NCBI RefSeq assembly: GCF_030936135.1
Contig: NC_082620.1
Coordinates: 930,001-994,000, forward strand
Length of the DNA stretch: 64,000 bases
Reading direction: 5' to 3'
From: Gavia stellata
Taxonomy: Eukaryota > Chordata > Aves > Gaviiformes > Gaviidae
Below are positions 15,201 through 23,771 of the stretch, piece by piece (position 1 is the first letter of the stretch; each line of letters opens with the position of its first letter). The position numbers and the translations under genes were made by a program. Under the pieces are notes generated by a model that saw nothing but the letters and a program-made list of their open reading frames with translations, was not told the origin of the DNA and ran no database searches.

Positions 15201-18200
15201 CTCCGCCAGCTCCCTCAGCACCCTTGGGTGGATGCCATCAGGCCCCATAGACTTATGAGTCTCCAGGTGGCATAGCAGGTCGTTAACTGCTTCCTCCTGG
15301 ATCATGGGGAGCCTATTTTGCTCTCCATCCCTGTCATCCAGCTCAGGGAGACAGATACCCTGAGGATACCTGGTGTGGCTGTTAAAGACTGAGGCAAAGA
15401 AGGCATTAAGTACCTCAGCCTTTTCCTCATCCTTCGTGACAATGTTCCCCGCCGCATCCAGTAGAGGATGGAGATCCTCCTTGGCTCTCTTTTTGTTGTT
15501 AATGTATTTATAGAAGCTTTTTTTGTTGTCCCTCACGACCGTGGCCAGGTTGAGCTCTAGCTGGGCTTTCGCCTTCCTAATTCCCTCCCTGCATGACCTA
15601 ACGAGGGCCTTGTATTCTTCTTCACTTGCCTGCCCCTTTTTCCAGAGGTGGTAAATTCTCTTTTTTTCCCCGAGCCTCAGCATAAGCTCATTGTTCAGCC
15701 AGGCCGGCCGTCTTCCCCGCCGGCTCTTCTTACGGCACATGGGCACTGCCTGCTCCTGCGCCTTCAAGATTTCTTTCTTGAAGAAGGTCCAGCCTTCCTG
15801 GGCCCCTTTGCCCTTTAGGACCGTCTCCCAAGGGACCCTCCCAACCAGTGTCCTGAACAGGGCAAAGTCTGCCCTCCGGAAGTCCATGGTAGCGGTATTG
15901 CTCACCCGCCTCCCTACTTGGCTAAAAATTGAAAACTCTATCATTTCATGGTCGCTAAGCCCAAGACGGCCTCCGACCTTCACTTCTCCCACCAGACCCT
16001 CTCTGTTCGTAAACAGCAGGTCAAGCAGGGCACCTTCCCTGGTAGGGTCGCTTACCAGCTGCGTCAGGAAGTTATCTTCCACACACTCCAGGAACCTCCG
16101 GGACTGTTTCCTCTTAGCTGTGTTGTACTTCCAGCAGACATCCGGTAAGTTGAAGTCCCCCACAAGAGCAAGGGCTTGTGACTGTGAGACTTCTGCCAGT
16201 CGCTTGTAGAACGCTTCATCGGCCTCTACGCCCTGGTCGGGTGGTCTATAACAGACCCCCAGCAGGATATCCGCCTTATTGGCCTTCCCCCTCATCCTTA
16301 CCCATAAGCATTCAACCCCGTCGTGACAATCATCCAGCTCTATACAATCAAAGCACTCCTTGACGTACAGAGCCACCCCACCGCCTCTCCTTCCTTGCCT
16401 ATCCCTCCTGAAGAGCATATAGCCCTCCATTGCAGCACTCCAGCCATGCGAGTCGTCCCACCATGTTTCTGTGATGGCGACCACGTCATAGCTGCCCCGC
16501 CGCACGATGGCTTCCAGCTCCTCCTGTTTGCCACCCATGCTCCGTGCATTGGAATAGATGCACTTCTGCCAACCTCCCAAACGCCACCCCACGTACGCTG
16601 CTCTAACAGACCTCAGTGAGAAACACCACTCCGCTCTCAAAGAAGCTTTAAAGCAGCTCTGCTGAAAGACCCGTACACCGCTACCTGTTAACGCATCTCC
16701 GTGGACCGTGTTTTGGAGGGAAAGGAGCTGCTTGAGCAGCTGCGTCAGCTCAAGCATGAGCTGTTCGTTTTCTTTGTCATATTCGGTGGTGATAGCATCC
16801 CACTGCTCCGTCAGGTTACAGACATGACCCACATAGCTTTCCACCTAGAAATCACAGAATCACTACTGTTGGAAAAGACCTGTAAGACCATCAAGTCCAA
16901 CCACCAACCCAACCCCACCATGCCCACTAAACCATGTCCCACAATGCCACGGCCACATGTTCCTTGAATACCTCCAGGGATGGTGACTCCACCACCTCCC
17001 TGGGCAGCCTCTGCCAGTGTCTCACCACTCTCTCAGGAAAGAAGTTTTTCCTAATATCCAGCCTGAACGTCCCCCGGCGCAACTTGAGGCCATTTCCTCT
17101 CATTCTATCGCTAGTTAGATGGGAGAAGAGACCAACACCCACCTCCCCACAACCCCCTTTCAGGCAGTTGTAGAGAGCGATGAGGTCTCCCCTCAGCCTC
17201 CTCTTCTCCAGACTGAACAACCCCAGCTCCCTCCGCCGCTCCTCATCAGACTTGGGCTCTAGACCCCTCACCAGCTCCGTCGCCCTTCTCTGGACACGCT
17301 CCAGCACCTCAATGTCCTTCTTGTAGTGAGGGGCCCAAAACTGAACACAGCATTCGAGGTGCGGCCTCACCACAGCCGAGTACAGGGGCACGATCACCTC
17401 CCTGCTCCTGCTGCCCACACCATTTCTGATACAAGCCAGGATGCCGTTGGCCTTCTTGGCCACCTGGGCACACTGCTGGCTCATCTTCAGCCGGCTGTCA
17501 ATCAACACCCCCAGGTCCTTTTCTGCGGGGCAGCTTTCCAGCCACTCGTCCCCAAGCCTGTAGCGTTGCATGGGGTTGTTGTGACCCATGTGCAGGACCC
17601 GGCACTTGGCCTTGTTGAACCTCACACAATTGGCTTCAGCCCATCCATCCAGCCTGTCCAAACAAATAAAACATCACTACACCTGAGCACGTCTACCAAC
17701 ATCTCACCAGCGAGCTGTTGGCACAACCAGCTCTCGGTCCCCCGGTATTTAACAGGATAACCTCAAACACTTGCAGGACACTACTTCTTTATGCCTTCGT
17801 CCCACCTGGGGATGTTAACAACTTGACTGACAGGCCTGGAAGGCGGGAGGGGACGGCGGTACGAAGGAAGGCGCGGGGACGGCGGTACGAAGGAAGGCGC
17901 CGGGACGGAGGTATGACGGAAGGCGCCGGGACGGCGGTACGACGGAAGGCGCGGGGATGGAGGTACGAAGGAAGGCGCTGGGACGAGGAGCACTCTCGGT
18001 CCCGGCTCCGTGGAGGACGCTGGGCTCGGTGCGGCAGCGCAAGGCACCGTGCCGCACGCCCGTTCTTGCGGGCAAGAGGAAAGCGCTTGTGGCTGCGAAG
18101 CCCCGTGAACCGGCCGCTGCAGAGAGGGGGGAAAGGGTGGTGGTGGGCCCGGACGGGTTCAAAGCCGAAGGGGCAGCTCTGGTCCCTTCTCCCGGCCCTT

Positions 18201-18472
18201 ACGTCCCTCACCCCCTCGGCGTGTCCCCGCTCCATGTCGCCGAACTGGGCCTCGGCGCGTCGCAGCAGCCGCCCAGCCAGGCCCAGCGGCTCCGCGGGCC
18301 GGTACCGCGGCCTCCGCCTGCGGGGGAACCGAGAGGAGCCGCCAGCGACGGAGACCCGGCGGACCAACACCCCGTCGTGTCCCCCGTCCCCGTCCCGGGC
18401 ACCCACCGGGGCGGCGGCAGCCGCCTCCACGCGGCGCGGGCCTGGGCCCCCCCCCCCGCAACCCCGCGCCAT
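1..18472 (-). CDS. CCDC30: CCDC30-like coiled-coil protein, 5' part (five exons, runs off the left edge)
   Basis: Five exons on the minus strand join with matching phase: 18212-18472, 16685-16844, 8474-8663, 3653-3798 and 724-839, giving 873 nt or 291 codons before the window ends. Apart from an Ala/Gly/Arg-rich N-terminus the product is a nearly continuous predicted coiled coil with Leu/Glu/Gln heptads, for example around EKENEQL-type residues in exon 2 and [12 protein letters not shown] in exon 3. No catalytic motif is visible. CCDC30 is a coiled-coil protein once named prefoldin-6-like; in mammals it lies beside PPCS on the same strand, exactly as here, which is the main basis for the symbol. 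The start at 18472 is my choice: it has a good Kozak context (GTTGCCATGG), opens a frame to a GT donor, and its phase fits exon 2. A downstream ATG at 18235 would also work. Three CR1 copies sit in its introns. Confidence 0.78.
724..839 (-). CDS. CCDC30: CCDC30 exon 5 (residues 253-291)
   Basis: Acceptor GTACAG, donor CTG|GTGAGT. It completes an Asp codon begun in exon 4 and encodes heptad-rich sequence including [18 protein letters not shown]. It ends in phase 0. The next exon would lie left of the window. A second AG four bases further in would shift the frame, so I prefer the first. Confidence 0.87.
840..3652 (-). other. CCDC30 intron 4
   Basis: AT-rich unique sequence. I saw no further exon with matching phase, no RNA gene and no clear repeat, only short A runs such as the one near 1,651. 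Confidence 0.6.
3653..3798 (-). CDS. CCDC30: CCDC30 exon 4 (residues 204-252)
   Basis: Acceptor CCTACAG, donor ATAG|GTAAGC. It completes the Arg codon from exon 3 and continues [10 protein letters not shown], then [16 protein letters not shown]: charged coiled coil with Leu at heptad spacing. Direct joining to exon 3 keeps the frame, so no further exon is needed between 3,798 and 8,474. Confidence 0.88.
3799..8473 (-). other. CCDC30 intron 3
   Basis: Unique AT-rich intron with short poly-A/T runs (for example near 4,988 and 7,925). One exon-like segment at 4,673-4,762 was examined and rejected on phase. Nothing else recognised. Confidence 0.6.
8474..8663 (-). CDS. CCDC30: CCDC30 exon 3 (residues 141-203)
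   Basis: Acceptor TTGTCTTGCAG, donor TCAG|GTACCC. Starts in phase 1, completing the Glu codon left by exon 2, and ends with two bases of an Arg codon. It encodes a strongly helical segment including [17 protein letters not shown] and [19 protein letters not shown]. This is the most recognisable part of the protein. Confidence 0.9.
8664..13630 (-). other. CCDC30 intron 2, part downstream of the CR1 copy
   Basis: Mixed-composition unique DNA. Several open frames of 60-190 codons occur between 11,370 and 12,590, but none shows a domain, codon bias or splice structure I would trust. Confidence 0.5.
13631..16600 (-). mobile_element. CR1 LINE, nearly full-length ORF2 (endonuclease plus reverse transcriptase)
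   Basis: From about 16,600 to 14,496 a single open frame encodes an APE-type endonuclease (YSNARSM start, [28 protein letters not shown]) and then a reverse transcriptase ([22 protein letters not shown], catalytic FADD near 14,590-14,603). The C-terminal third continues in other frames (14,269-14,499, then about 13,800-14,347), so single-base breaks lie near 14,497 and 14,290, with a third near the end around 13,850. Comparison with the copy at 16,847-17,661 shows one lost base at the 14,290 break. The 3' end carries the CR1 tail (CAGAATCACAGAATCACT on the plus strand at about 13,633-13,650), and the 3' UTR contains an A- and CAA/CCA-rich expansion at 13,690-13,790. ORF1 and the 5' UTR are missing. 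It lies in CCDC30 intron 2 in sense orientation. Confidence 0.95.
16685..16844 (-). CDS. CCDC30: CCDC30 exon 2 (residues 88-140), between two CR1 elements
   Basis: Begins GTG GAA AGC after acceptor TTTCTAG and ends ACA G before donor GTAGCG (phase 1). It encodes a Glu/Leu/Gln-rich heptad segment that includes [18 protein letters not shown]. The upstream acceptor tract is the 3' tail of a truncated CR1 copy. Another CR1 begins about 85 bp past the donor. Confidence 0.85.
16847..17661 (-). mobile_element. CR1 LINE, 5'-truncated, ORF2 C-terminus intact
   Basis: Encodes the last 240 or so residues of CR1 ORF2 in one uninterrupted frame ([34 protein letters not shown], ending [11 protein letters not shown]), then the CR1 3' UTR (GGTCTTTTCCAAC on the minus strand) and an octamer tail TGATTCTGTGATTTCT that stops at 16,847. 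Truncation of the 5' end at about 17,661 is typical of CR1. It occupies most of CCDC30 intron 1 in sense orientation, and its tail forms the pyrimidine-rich end of that intron. Confidence 0.95.
17851..17980. repeat. 26-bp tandem repeat, five copies
   Basis: GC-rich unit GGACGGCGGTACGAAGGAAG plus six bases. The GGTA/GGTAT landmarks fall at 17858, 17884, 17910, 17936 and 17962, an exact period of 26. It lies in CCDC30 intron 1, about 230 bp downstream of the presumed first exon and inside the CpG island. Confidence 0.9.
18212..18472 (-). CDS. CCDC30: CCDC30 exon 1 (presumed first coding exon, residues 1-87)
   Basis: Open from ATG 18472 to the donor GGGG|GTGAGG at 18211. The first 60 residues are low-complexity (Gly run, Ala run, RRRRPR). 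The last 25, around [15 protein letters not shown], are amphipathic and run smoothly into the coiled coil of exon 2. It ends in phase 0, which is what exon 2 needs. Its position inside a CpG island fits a first exon. No cDNA support is available here, so the N-terminal half is less certain than the splice end. Confidence 0.6.
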
Positions 18473-18780
18473 GGCAACGGGGGGCCCCGGGCGCGCCATT
18501 AGGCCTACGGGAGAAGGCCACGCCCCTGCGCGCCTAAGCCACGCCCCAAACCACGCCCATGCGCGCCTAAGCCACGCCCCCAAACCACGCCCCTGCGCGC
18601 CTAAGCCACGCCCCAAAGCACGCCCCTGCGCGCCTAAGCCACGCCCTTGTGCGGCTAAGCCACGCCCCTGCGCCTACTCGGACACGCCCCCTCCCGGCAG
18701 CGCAGCAGGAGCGGCTCCGCTCCCTCCGCTCCTTCAGGTGACCCGGGAGGGAGGAACGTCCCGCTCCCGGTCCTAAAACC
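18473..18780 (-). promoter_or_regulatory. CCDC30 CpG-island promoter region with GC-box array
   Basis: GC-rich, CpG-dense sequence directly upstream of the presumed first CCDC30 exon. It contains a tandem array (about 18,515-18,690) with eight CCACGCCC elements (KLF/Sp-type) and two CACGCCC variants. No TATA box was seen. Assignment as a promoter rests on position and composition. Confidence 0.6.
18515..18690. repeat. Tandem repeat of about 33 bp containing CCACGCCC / GCGCCTAAG
   Basis: Alternating blocks CCACGCCCCTGCGCGCCTAA and CCACGCCCCAAA repeat about five times with minor changes. The core CCACGCCC is the best-kept part. Confidence 0.9.
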
Positions 18781-21232
18781 GGTGGCATTTAGGGCTTCCC
18801 CACCTCCACCTGCGCTTCCTTTGGGCCAGCGCTTCCAGCCCGTTGCACAATCAAAGGATCTAGCGGAAGAAAGCCTTCTGCTAGCTGTAAAACCCAGGCA
18901 AAACAGGCCGACGGTTTTTCTCATTTTCTTCTAAACCCCAAGTGATGCTGCGGGGGATGAAGGGCTTCCCCCGAGGCAAAACAAGCAAGTACGTGAAGAT
19001 GGAGAAACTGGAAGGAAAAATAGGCTTCGTACTGCAGAGCCGACTCACCAGCTGAAGGCACCGCGCCAGAGGATGGCGGAGAAAGGAAAAGACCAAGACG
19101 CGGAGAAAGGAAAAGACCAAAACACGGAGAAGAGGGACAGCACACCACCCAGCAGAGTCTGGGATCCTCGGAAAGCGACGTACAGATGGTCCTGGACCTG
19201 CAGGAGCTGATTCCTACTTACGGTACCACAACCAGCATCCCCGAAAGAGAAGGGCTGGTGCCCAAACACTGCCAGCGCCAGAGGCGTTGGTGGGATGGGA
19301 GCTCCTCAGGTCTTAGTTCAACCTCCCGCTCGGAACAGGACCATCACCGACGCGGGATCAGGATGGCTGTGGCTTTGTTGGAGCTTTGACGGTCTCCCCA
19401 GCCTGGGCTTCCCCACCCTCCCGAAGGAGTAGGGATGCCCACAGCCGTCTTCCTGACTCAAATGCTACAGCCCCTTGAGACTCCTGCAGGGTCCAAGACT
19501 GGTGACGCCCGAGTCTTCTCCTGGAGAAGTTTAGATTATTTCTCTCCTTCACAATCACCTTACAGAGAAAGTCCAGAATACCTCAAAGACAGCGTTCGTG
19601 GCACTTCTCCCACCCCTCATCCTAACACTCCTGCAAGGGTGTGTTCCATTTGCACAAGTTTTTATATTCCGGTCTTTGCCGGCCCACCCCTGCTTCCAAG
19701 TGCACGACTAAAAGACAACGGAAACCCCAAAACCAGCAGGGCCCGACGTTCACATCGATTACATACTGGAAGATGAAGACAGGCGGCTCTCGGAGCTCAT
19801 GAGCCCATACAACACGTGCGCAGGGCATTCCACCATCTTCTCCTTCCCTATCCGCACATCTCCGACGGGCACTTCCCACCTCTCTGGACGACGGTCTCCA
19901 CCTCAGTTCTCTCTCCGCCTTCGGCAAGTATCAGTCCCGGCCACGCAGAAGTTGTTCATTCTCCTGACTTGGTTACTAGCTGGATCTCAGCGCTCCTGAC
20001 TAATCTGGACAGCTTCTCCCATCGCTAACCGTACCCTCTCCGCACACCACAACAGTCCTTTAGCGCTCAGTGCTCCCTGCCGTCCCGCCGAGCCCACCCT
20101 CAACCCCTCTTCTCGCTCGTCCGGGTTTCTTACCCTCATCTTGTGAGCACGCCTCATTTCCAGGTGATCGATGTCATTACAAAAGTTTACCTTCCTGAAT
20201 GCTCGGTGGTTTTAAATCGAGCGCAGGCTCACCTCTGGAGAGGCTTCAAGTGTGAGAACAGCGTTCTTGTGCGTTACTGTCTGTCTTTACAGACTTCCAG
20301 TGAATTTATTTCAGGGAAAGCATGTAAATAGACACACAAATGGCCAGCAGTAGAGCAGCAATTAAGTTTTTTTACCACAGAATTGCACTTTGGTTCCGGT
20401 AAGCATGAGGAATATATGCTTAGAAGTTGGTAATCCTTTACATTTAGAGAAAACCAGGGATGTCCCGGTTCTAACTGGCTCCCGTTTTAATTCCATCCAA
20501 AGAGCCAAGAGGCGGTTCTCCTCCCAGGGTTGATCACTGCTACCCCGGCCGCTCTCACTGCCTACTCCTCCTCCAACCTCCTGTCCCCAGGCCACGCTCA
20601 GAGACCACCGCGGGTGCTCTGTGCCACATGCCTCCCTGCCTTTATCCTCCCCCAGCAACACCCGCGATGGAAGGAAAACCTTTGTGAAACAGCTGCTTTA
20701 GGGACACTGCTACAGTACCTATTTTTTGAACCGCGTTTCTGAGCGGAGCTCGTGAAGCGTAGGTCCGCTGGATCTCTCCCGGAGCAACAGCTGCTTTCCA
20801 GAGTTGTTACCACCTCATTCTCCTTCATCTTTTGCCACACTTGTTTCACCGTCCACTTTCGATACCAGCCGACTGTCCTCTCTGTCGCTCCACTCCAGTC
20901 GTAAAAACAGAGCATCTTGTCTTCTGCAAAGCACCATTCCTTCCGTCCGACAATTCAAGAAGAAACTTGGAGGAGGCAGATTCAAGAAAATCTTTTATAT
21001 ACAGACTTATATACCGTTTCTCCACCTCCCGGTTCTCCCAGCCCATGGGTCAGAAATAAAGCAATATATCCTTTCCTTCATTAGACACTAGAACAAATAT
21101 CATCCTTTGGAATGTTTTCACTTCAGTGTATTTTTCTTTTTCAAAGCAAGCAACAATAACCATTACCAAGCTGCAGAAGAGTTACATGGTTTTGGACGGC
21201 AGCCTTTCCCACAGCGTTTCACTGAGGATTGT
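18781..21232. other. Intergenic: CCDC30 5' side to PPCS 3' end
   Basis: No gene recognised. There is a short imperfect tandem GGAGAAAGGAAAAGACCAA at 19,077-19,130 and otherwise unique sequence. Long PPCS transcripts, or 5' untranslated exons of CCDC30, could extend into it. Confidence 0.5.
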
Positions 21233-21238
21233 TTTATT
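21233..21238 (-). terminator. Candidate PPCS poly(A) signal (AATAAA)
   Basis: Plus strand TTTATT, i.e. AATAAA on the minus strand, 75 bp after the PPCS stop codon. It would give a very short 3' UTR. Other signals further downstream (for example near 20,307) are possible. Confidence 0.45.
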
Positions 21239-21313
21239 TACCTGGGATAGAGAATCGCTCCAGTTCCACTCCCTCTCTAGTACAATTTCACTTGTTGCAT
21301 TCAGAGCCGGTCC

Positions 21314-21637
21314 TCAGACTTTCTTCTCTATAAATGCGGTGTGTTGGCCCTGAAGATAGCTCACTATCTTTTCCTCTATTTCCATGCCTTGCGCTATTTC
21401 CTCGTCAGAAAGAGATAACGGAGTCTGTGAGTCTTTGGTTACAATAATTACAGAGGTTCTCCGTGATTCCAGGATATTTGCTACCACCACCTGGTGACGA
21501 TATTTCTCCAGCGCCTGCCGTGATTTATCGATTAAGATCAAGGGATCTGTCTCCAGTTTAAAGGAAATAACAAATGCCTCCGGGGCCCATTCTTTGACGA
21601 GAGGAGACAGCATTTTTGGCACCATCTTCATTGTGAT
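21314..21637 (-). CDS. PPCS: PPCS exon 3 (residues 197-303, stop)
   Basis: Acceptor GATGTAG, phase 0, starts [10 protein letters not shown]. It contains ISFKLETDP and [10 protein letters not shown] and ends with stop TGA at 21314-21316. Sequence agreement with vertebrate PPCS is strong throughout. Confidence 0.97.
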   Translation of the reverse strand: MTMKMVPKMLSPLVKEWAPEAFVISFKLETDPLILIDKSRQALEKYRHQVVVANILESRRTSVIIVTKDSQTPLSLSDEEIAQGMEIEEKIVSYLQGQHTAFIEKKV

Positions 21638-23643
21638 CTACATCGGGGAAAGAGAGCAGAGAAAAGTTTCAGTGAAAACATTACGATGCAATTTTAGTAA
21701 GAGATGGGGGGCAGGGGAATTCCAGCTTCAGTTCACGTTGTATTTACACTGGGAAGTCTTCCAAGGCAGTATTGGGTCAGATCTCACCAAACAAGGTTAA
21801 AATGTCACTGGCACGCACTGTAACATTAAACTAAATTATCAGTCTGGTATTAACAATAAGCAGGGTGTTCTTAAGCAATGAAGCAGGCCCACAGCAACTG
21901 CGTAAATATTTTGTTATTTAAGAGCTAAAACCCACTCCGGTAACATAAACATAAGCAGAGGAAGATTAAAAAAAAAAGAATTACAACTGCAGAAGCCTGA
22001 GTTTTCAGCTCTCCAAAATCCAGGCAGCTTGTCAAATCTTATCCCTTCTATCAGCCTCTTTAGGGCACACGAAGCATAAATATGCCAAGGCACGGGGGAA
22101 ATGTAGGAGGCTTTTGTCCTCCAGCTTCTTAACCTCTGGGTCTGCCACTGGGAATCGGGTAGGGTCTCCTTTTTCCTACGCTAAGGATAAAGAATTAAGC
22201 CCAGCAACCTGTTAAAAGTTAATTAAATTAAACAAATTTGCCATATACAGAGCCCTAGATCCATCTGCTCCCACAGCTGAAAGGAACCTGGGCACCAGAG
22301 ACACGCGCTACGCATTCGGGCTGTTGTCAGCGTTAAGAAGGCAACACAAGTGCTGCAGCAGCAGCTATTCTTCAGCTGAGACCCACCATCTGCTCGTCTC
22401 CGTGCTGGAAGCGCAGACAGCTTCCAAGGAATATTTCCATGGGATTCTGCTCCCGTGGAAGTTCACCCTCCTATTCGCAGTGAAAACTCGTGCTTTTTCG
22501 GCCAGCGAGCCGTCGCTCTGCAACCTTCCCCGGGACTTATTCAGAGCCAGTCCCCAGGCAGCCGTGACCCTGGCAGGACGCTGGGACAGCCAGGGTGCTG
22601 GCAGGGGAGGAGGGGGTGGCGGAGGGGGGCCAGGCCCTGCGGAGCCTCACCTGGAGGGGCCCCTCCGAGGACTGGATCTTGTGCTCGGGCATCTCCGAGG
22701 CGGGGATGTAGAAATCGGACACGGCGGCTGCTAGGTAAAACATGACGCTGGAGCCTGCGGGAAATACAACTGCAGTCACCCGCCCGCAGTCTGGCGCCCA
22801 TCTGCCGGCACCCACCGCTGCCGGCACCCACCACTCACGGCACCCACCGCTGCCGGCACCCACCGCTCACGGCACCCACCGAGCAGCCTGGCCCTCTCCC
22901 CCCAGGGACCACCGGGATGGACCAGAGCCGGTTGGGCTGCCAATCCCCCCCACCACCACCCAGGGACCCCCTCAGAGACCCCCCCCACCCCCCCGCCAGC
23001 ACTGTCCAGAGCCGGGCAGCGCTGACCCCCCCCCCGGGGTCCCCTCAGACAGACTGTCACCCCCCGGGGCCACCTCGTCCCCTCACGCCAGAGCCCTACA
23101 GCCGCCGGGGAACCCCCCCCAGGCCCGGGCTCCCCCCGGGGCCGCCCCCCTCCCCGTACCGAAGGGCGCCAGGGCGCGGGCGGCGGCTCGCAGCAGCGCC
23201 AGGTACTCGGCCAGCCCGGTGAACTCGATGGCCAGCAGCGCCCCGGCCTCGGTAGCGCGGCGGTAGTCGCGGAGGGCGGGCAGCAGAGCGGGGAGAGCGG
23301 CGAGGTCGGCGGCCACGCCGGGCGGGGGCCCGGGGGCGAGGCGGAGCGCGTCGAGCAGGGCGGGCCCGGGCGGCGGGAGGGCCCTGGCCCAGGGGAAGGC
23401 GGAGCGGGCCCGGTGCAGGAAGCAGACGCCGTAGCCGGCCCCCACCAGGCGCTCGGCCGAGGCGGCGCCGCGCCGCCCGCTGCTGAAGTTCTCCAGGAAA
23501 CGGACGGCGCGCGCCTCCAGCGGCACCTGCGTCCCCCCCGACGTCACCAGCGCCACGCGCCGCCCGCGCGCCGCCTGCCCCGCCGCCCAGGCCCGCACGC
23601 GCGCCTCCGCCGCCGCCTCGTCCGCGCCGCCCGCCGCCGCCAT
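21314..23643 (-). CDS. PPCS: Phosphopantothenoylcysteine synthetase
   Basis: Complete gene of three exons (23160-23643, 22651-22754, 21314-21637), 912 nt, 303 aa; the human enzyme is about 311 aa. It makes 4'-phosphopantothenoylcysteine from 4'-phosphopantothenate and cysteine, the second step of CoA synthesis, in the cytosol; animal enzymes use ATP. Family hallmarks seen: the nucleotide-binding loop [17 protein letters not shown] followed by ENFSSGRRG in exon 1; [10 protein letters not shown] and the HKI segment in exon 2; [17 protein letters not shown] and the SDEEI segment near the C-terminus in exon 3. The start is the only in-frame ATG before the first motif. The segment at residues 75-130 is Ala/Pro/Gly-rich from high GC content and looks more diverged than the rest. 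It is transcribed away from ZMYND12, with only about 130 bp between the two reading frames. Confidence 0.97.
21638..22650 (-). other. PPCS intron 2
   Basis: Unique sequence with a GC-rich start next to exon 2. Nothing else recognised. Confidence 0.6.
22651..22754 (-). CDS. PPCS: PPCS exon 2 (residues 162-196)
   Basis: Acceptor TTTCCCGCAG, donor CTCCAG|GTGAGG, phase 1 to phase 0. It encodes [14 protein letters not shown] and PEHKIQSS, the most conserved block of the family and part of the active site. Confidence 0.97.
22795..22885. repeat. Short CCGGCACCCACCG tandem repeat in PPCS intron 1
   Basis: About five to six copies of a unit near 15 bp (GGCACCCACCGCTGCC / GGCACCCACCGCTCAC). It is followed by C-rich sequence with several C runs to 23,050, which makes this 405-bp intron extremely GC-rich. 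Confidence 0.8.
23160..23643 (-). CDS. PPCS: PPCS exon 1 (residues 1-161)
   Basis: ATG at 23641-23643 (GCCGCCATGG context on the minus strand is CGGCGGGCATGG-like and CpG-rich); donor TTCG|GTACGG leaves one base of a Gly codon. It holds the substrate and nucleotide-binding motifs ([14 protein letters not shown]) and a GC-driven Ala/Pro-rich linker. Confidence 0.95.
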
Positions 23644-23771
23644 GCCCGCCCCTTCCGCCCCGCCCCTTCCGCCGGAAGTGCGCCGCCCGCCCCTTCCGCC
23701 GGAAGTGCGCCGCCCGCCCCTTCCGCCGGAAGTGTCGCCTTGGCAACGCGGCCCCCGCGCACGGAGGGGCG
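23644..23771. promoter_or_regulatory. Divergent PPCS / ZMYND12 promoter with ETS array and X-box
   Basis: About 130 bp separate the PPCS ATG from the ZMYND12 MYND frame. TTCCGCCGGAAGTG, two ETS motifs (TTCC and GGAAGTG) back to back, occurs at 23667-23680, 23694-23707 and 23721-23734, an exact period of 27; a degenerate TTCC precedes them at 23653. At 23734-23747 the sequence GTCGCC-TT-GGCAAC fits the RFX X-box consensus GTNRCC-N0-3-RGYAAC completely. No TATA box. ETS sites commonly drive divergent CpG-island promoters, and X-boxes mark cilia-related genes; which gene each site serves is inferred. Confidence 0.8.

Noticed and set aside
23642-23644. ATG at 23642 as the start of ZMYND12
   Set aside because: Its frame does not match the MYND frame and no in-exon splice would correct it; it may be relevant only if the assembly has an indel here.
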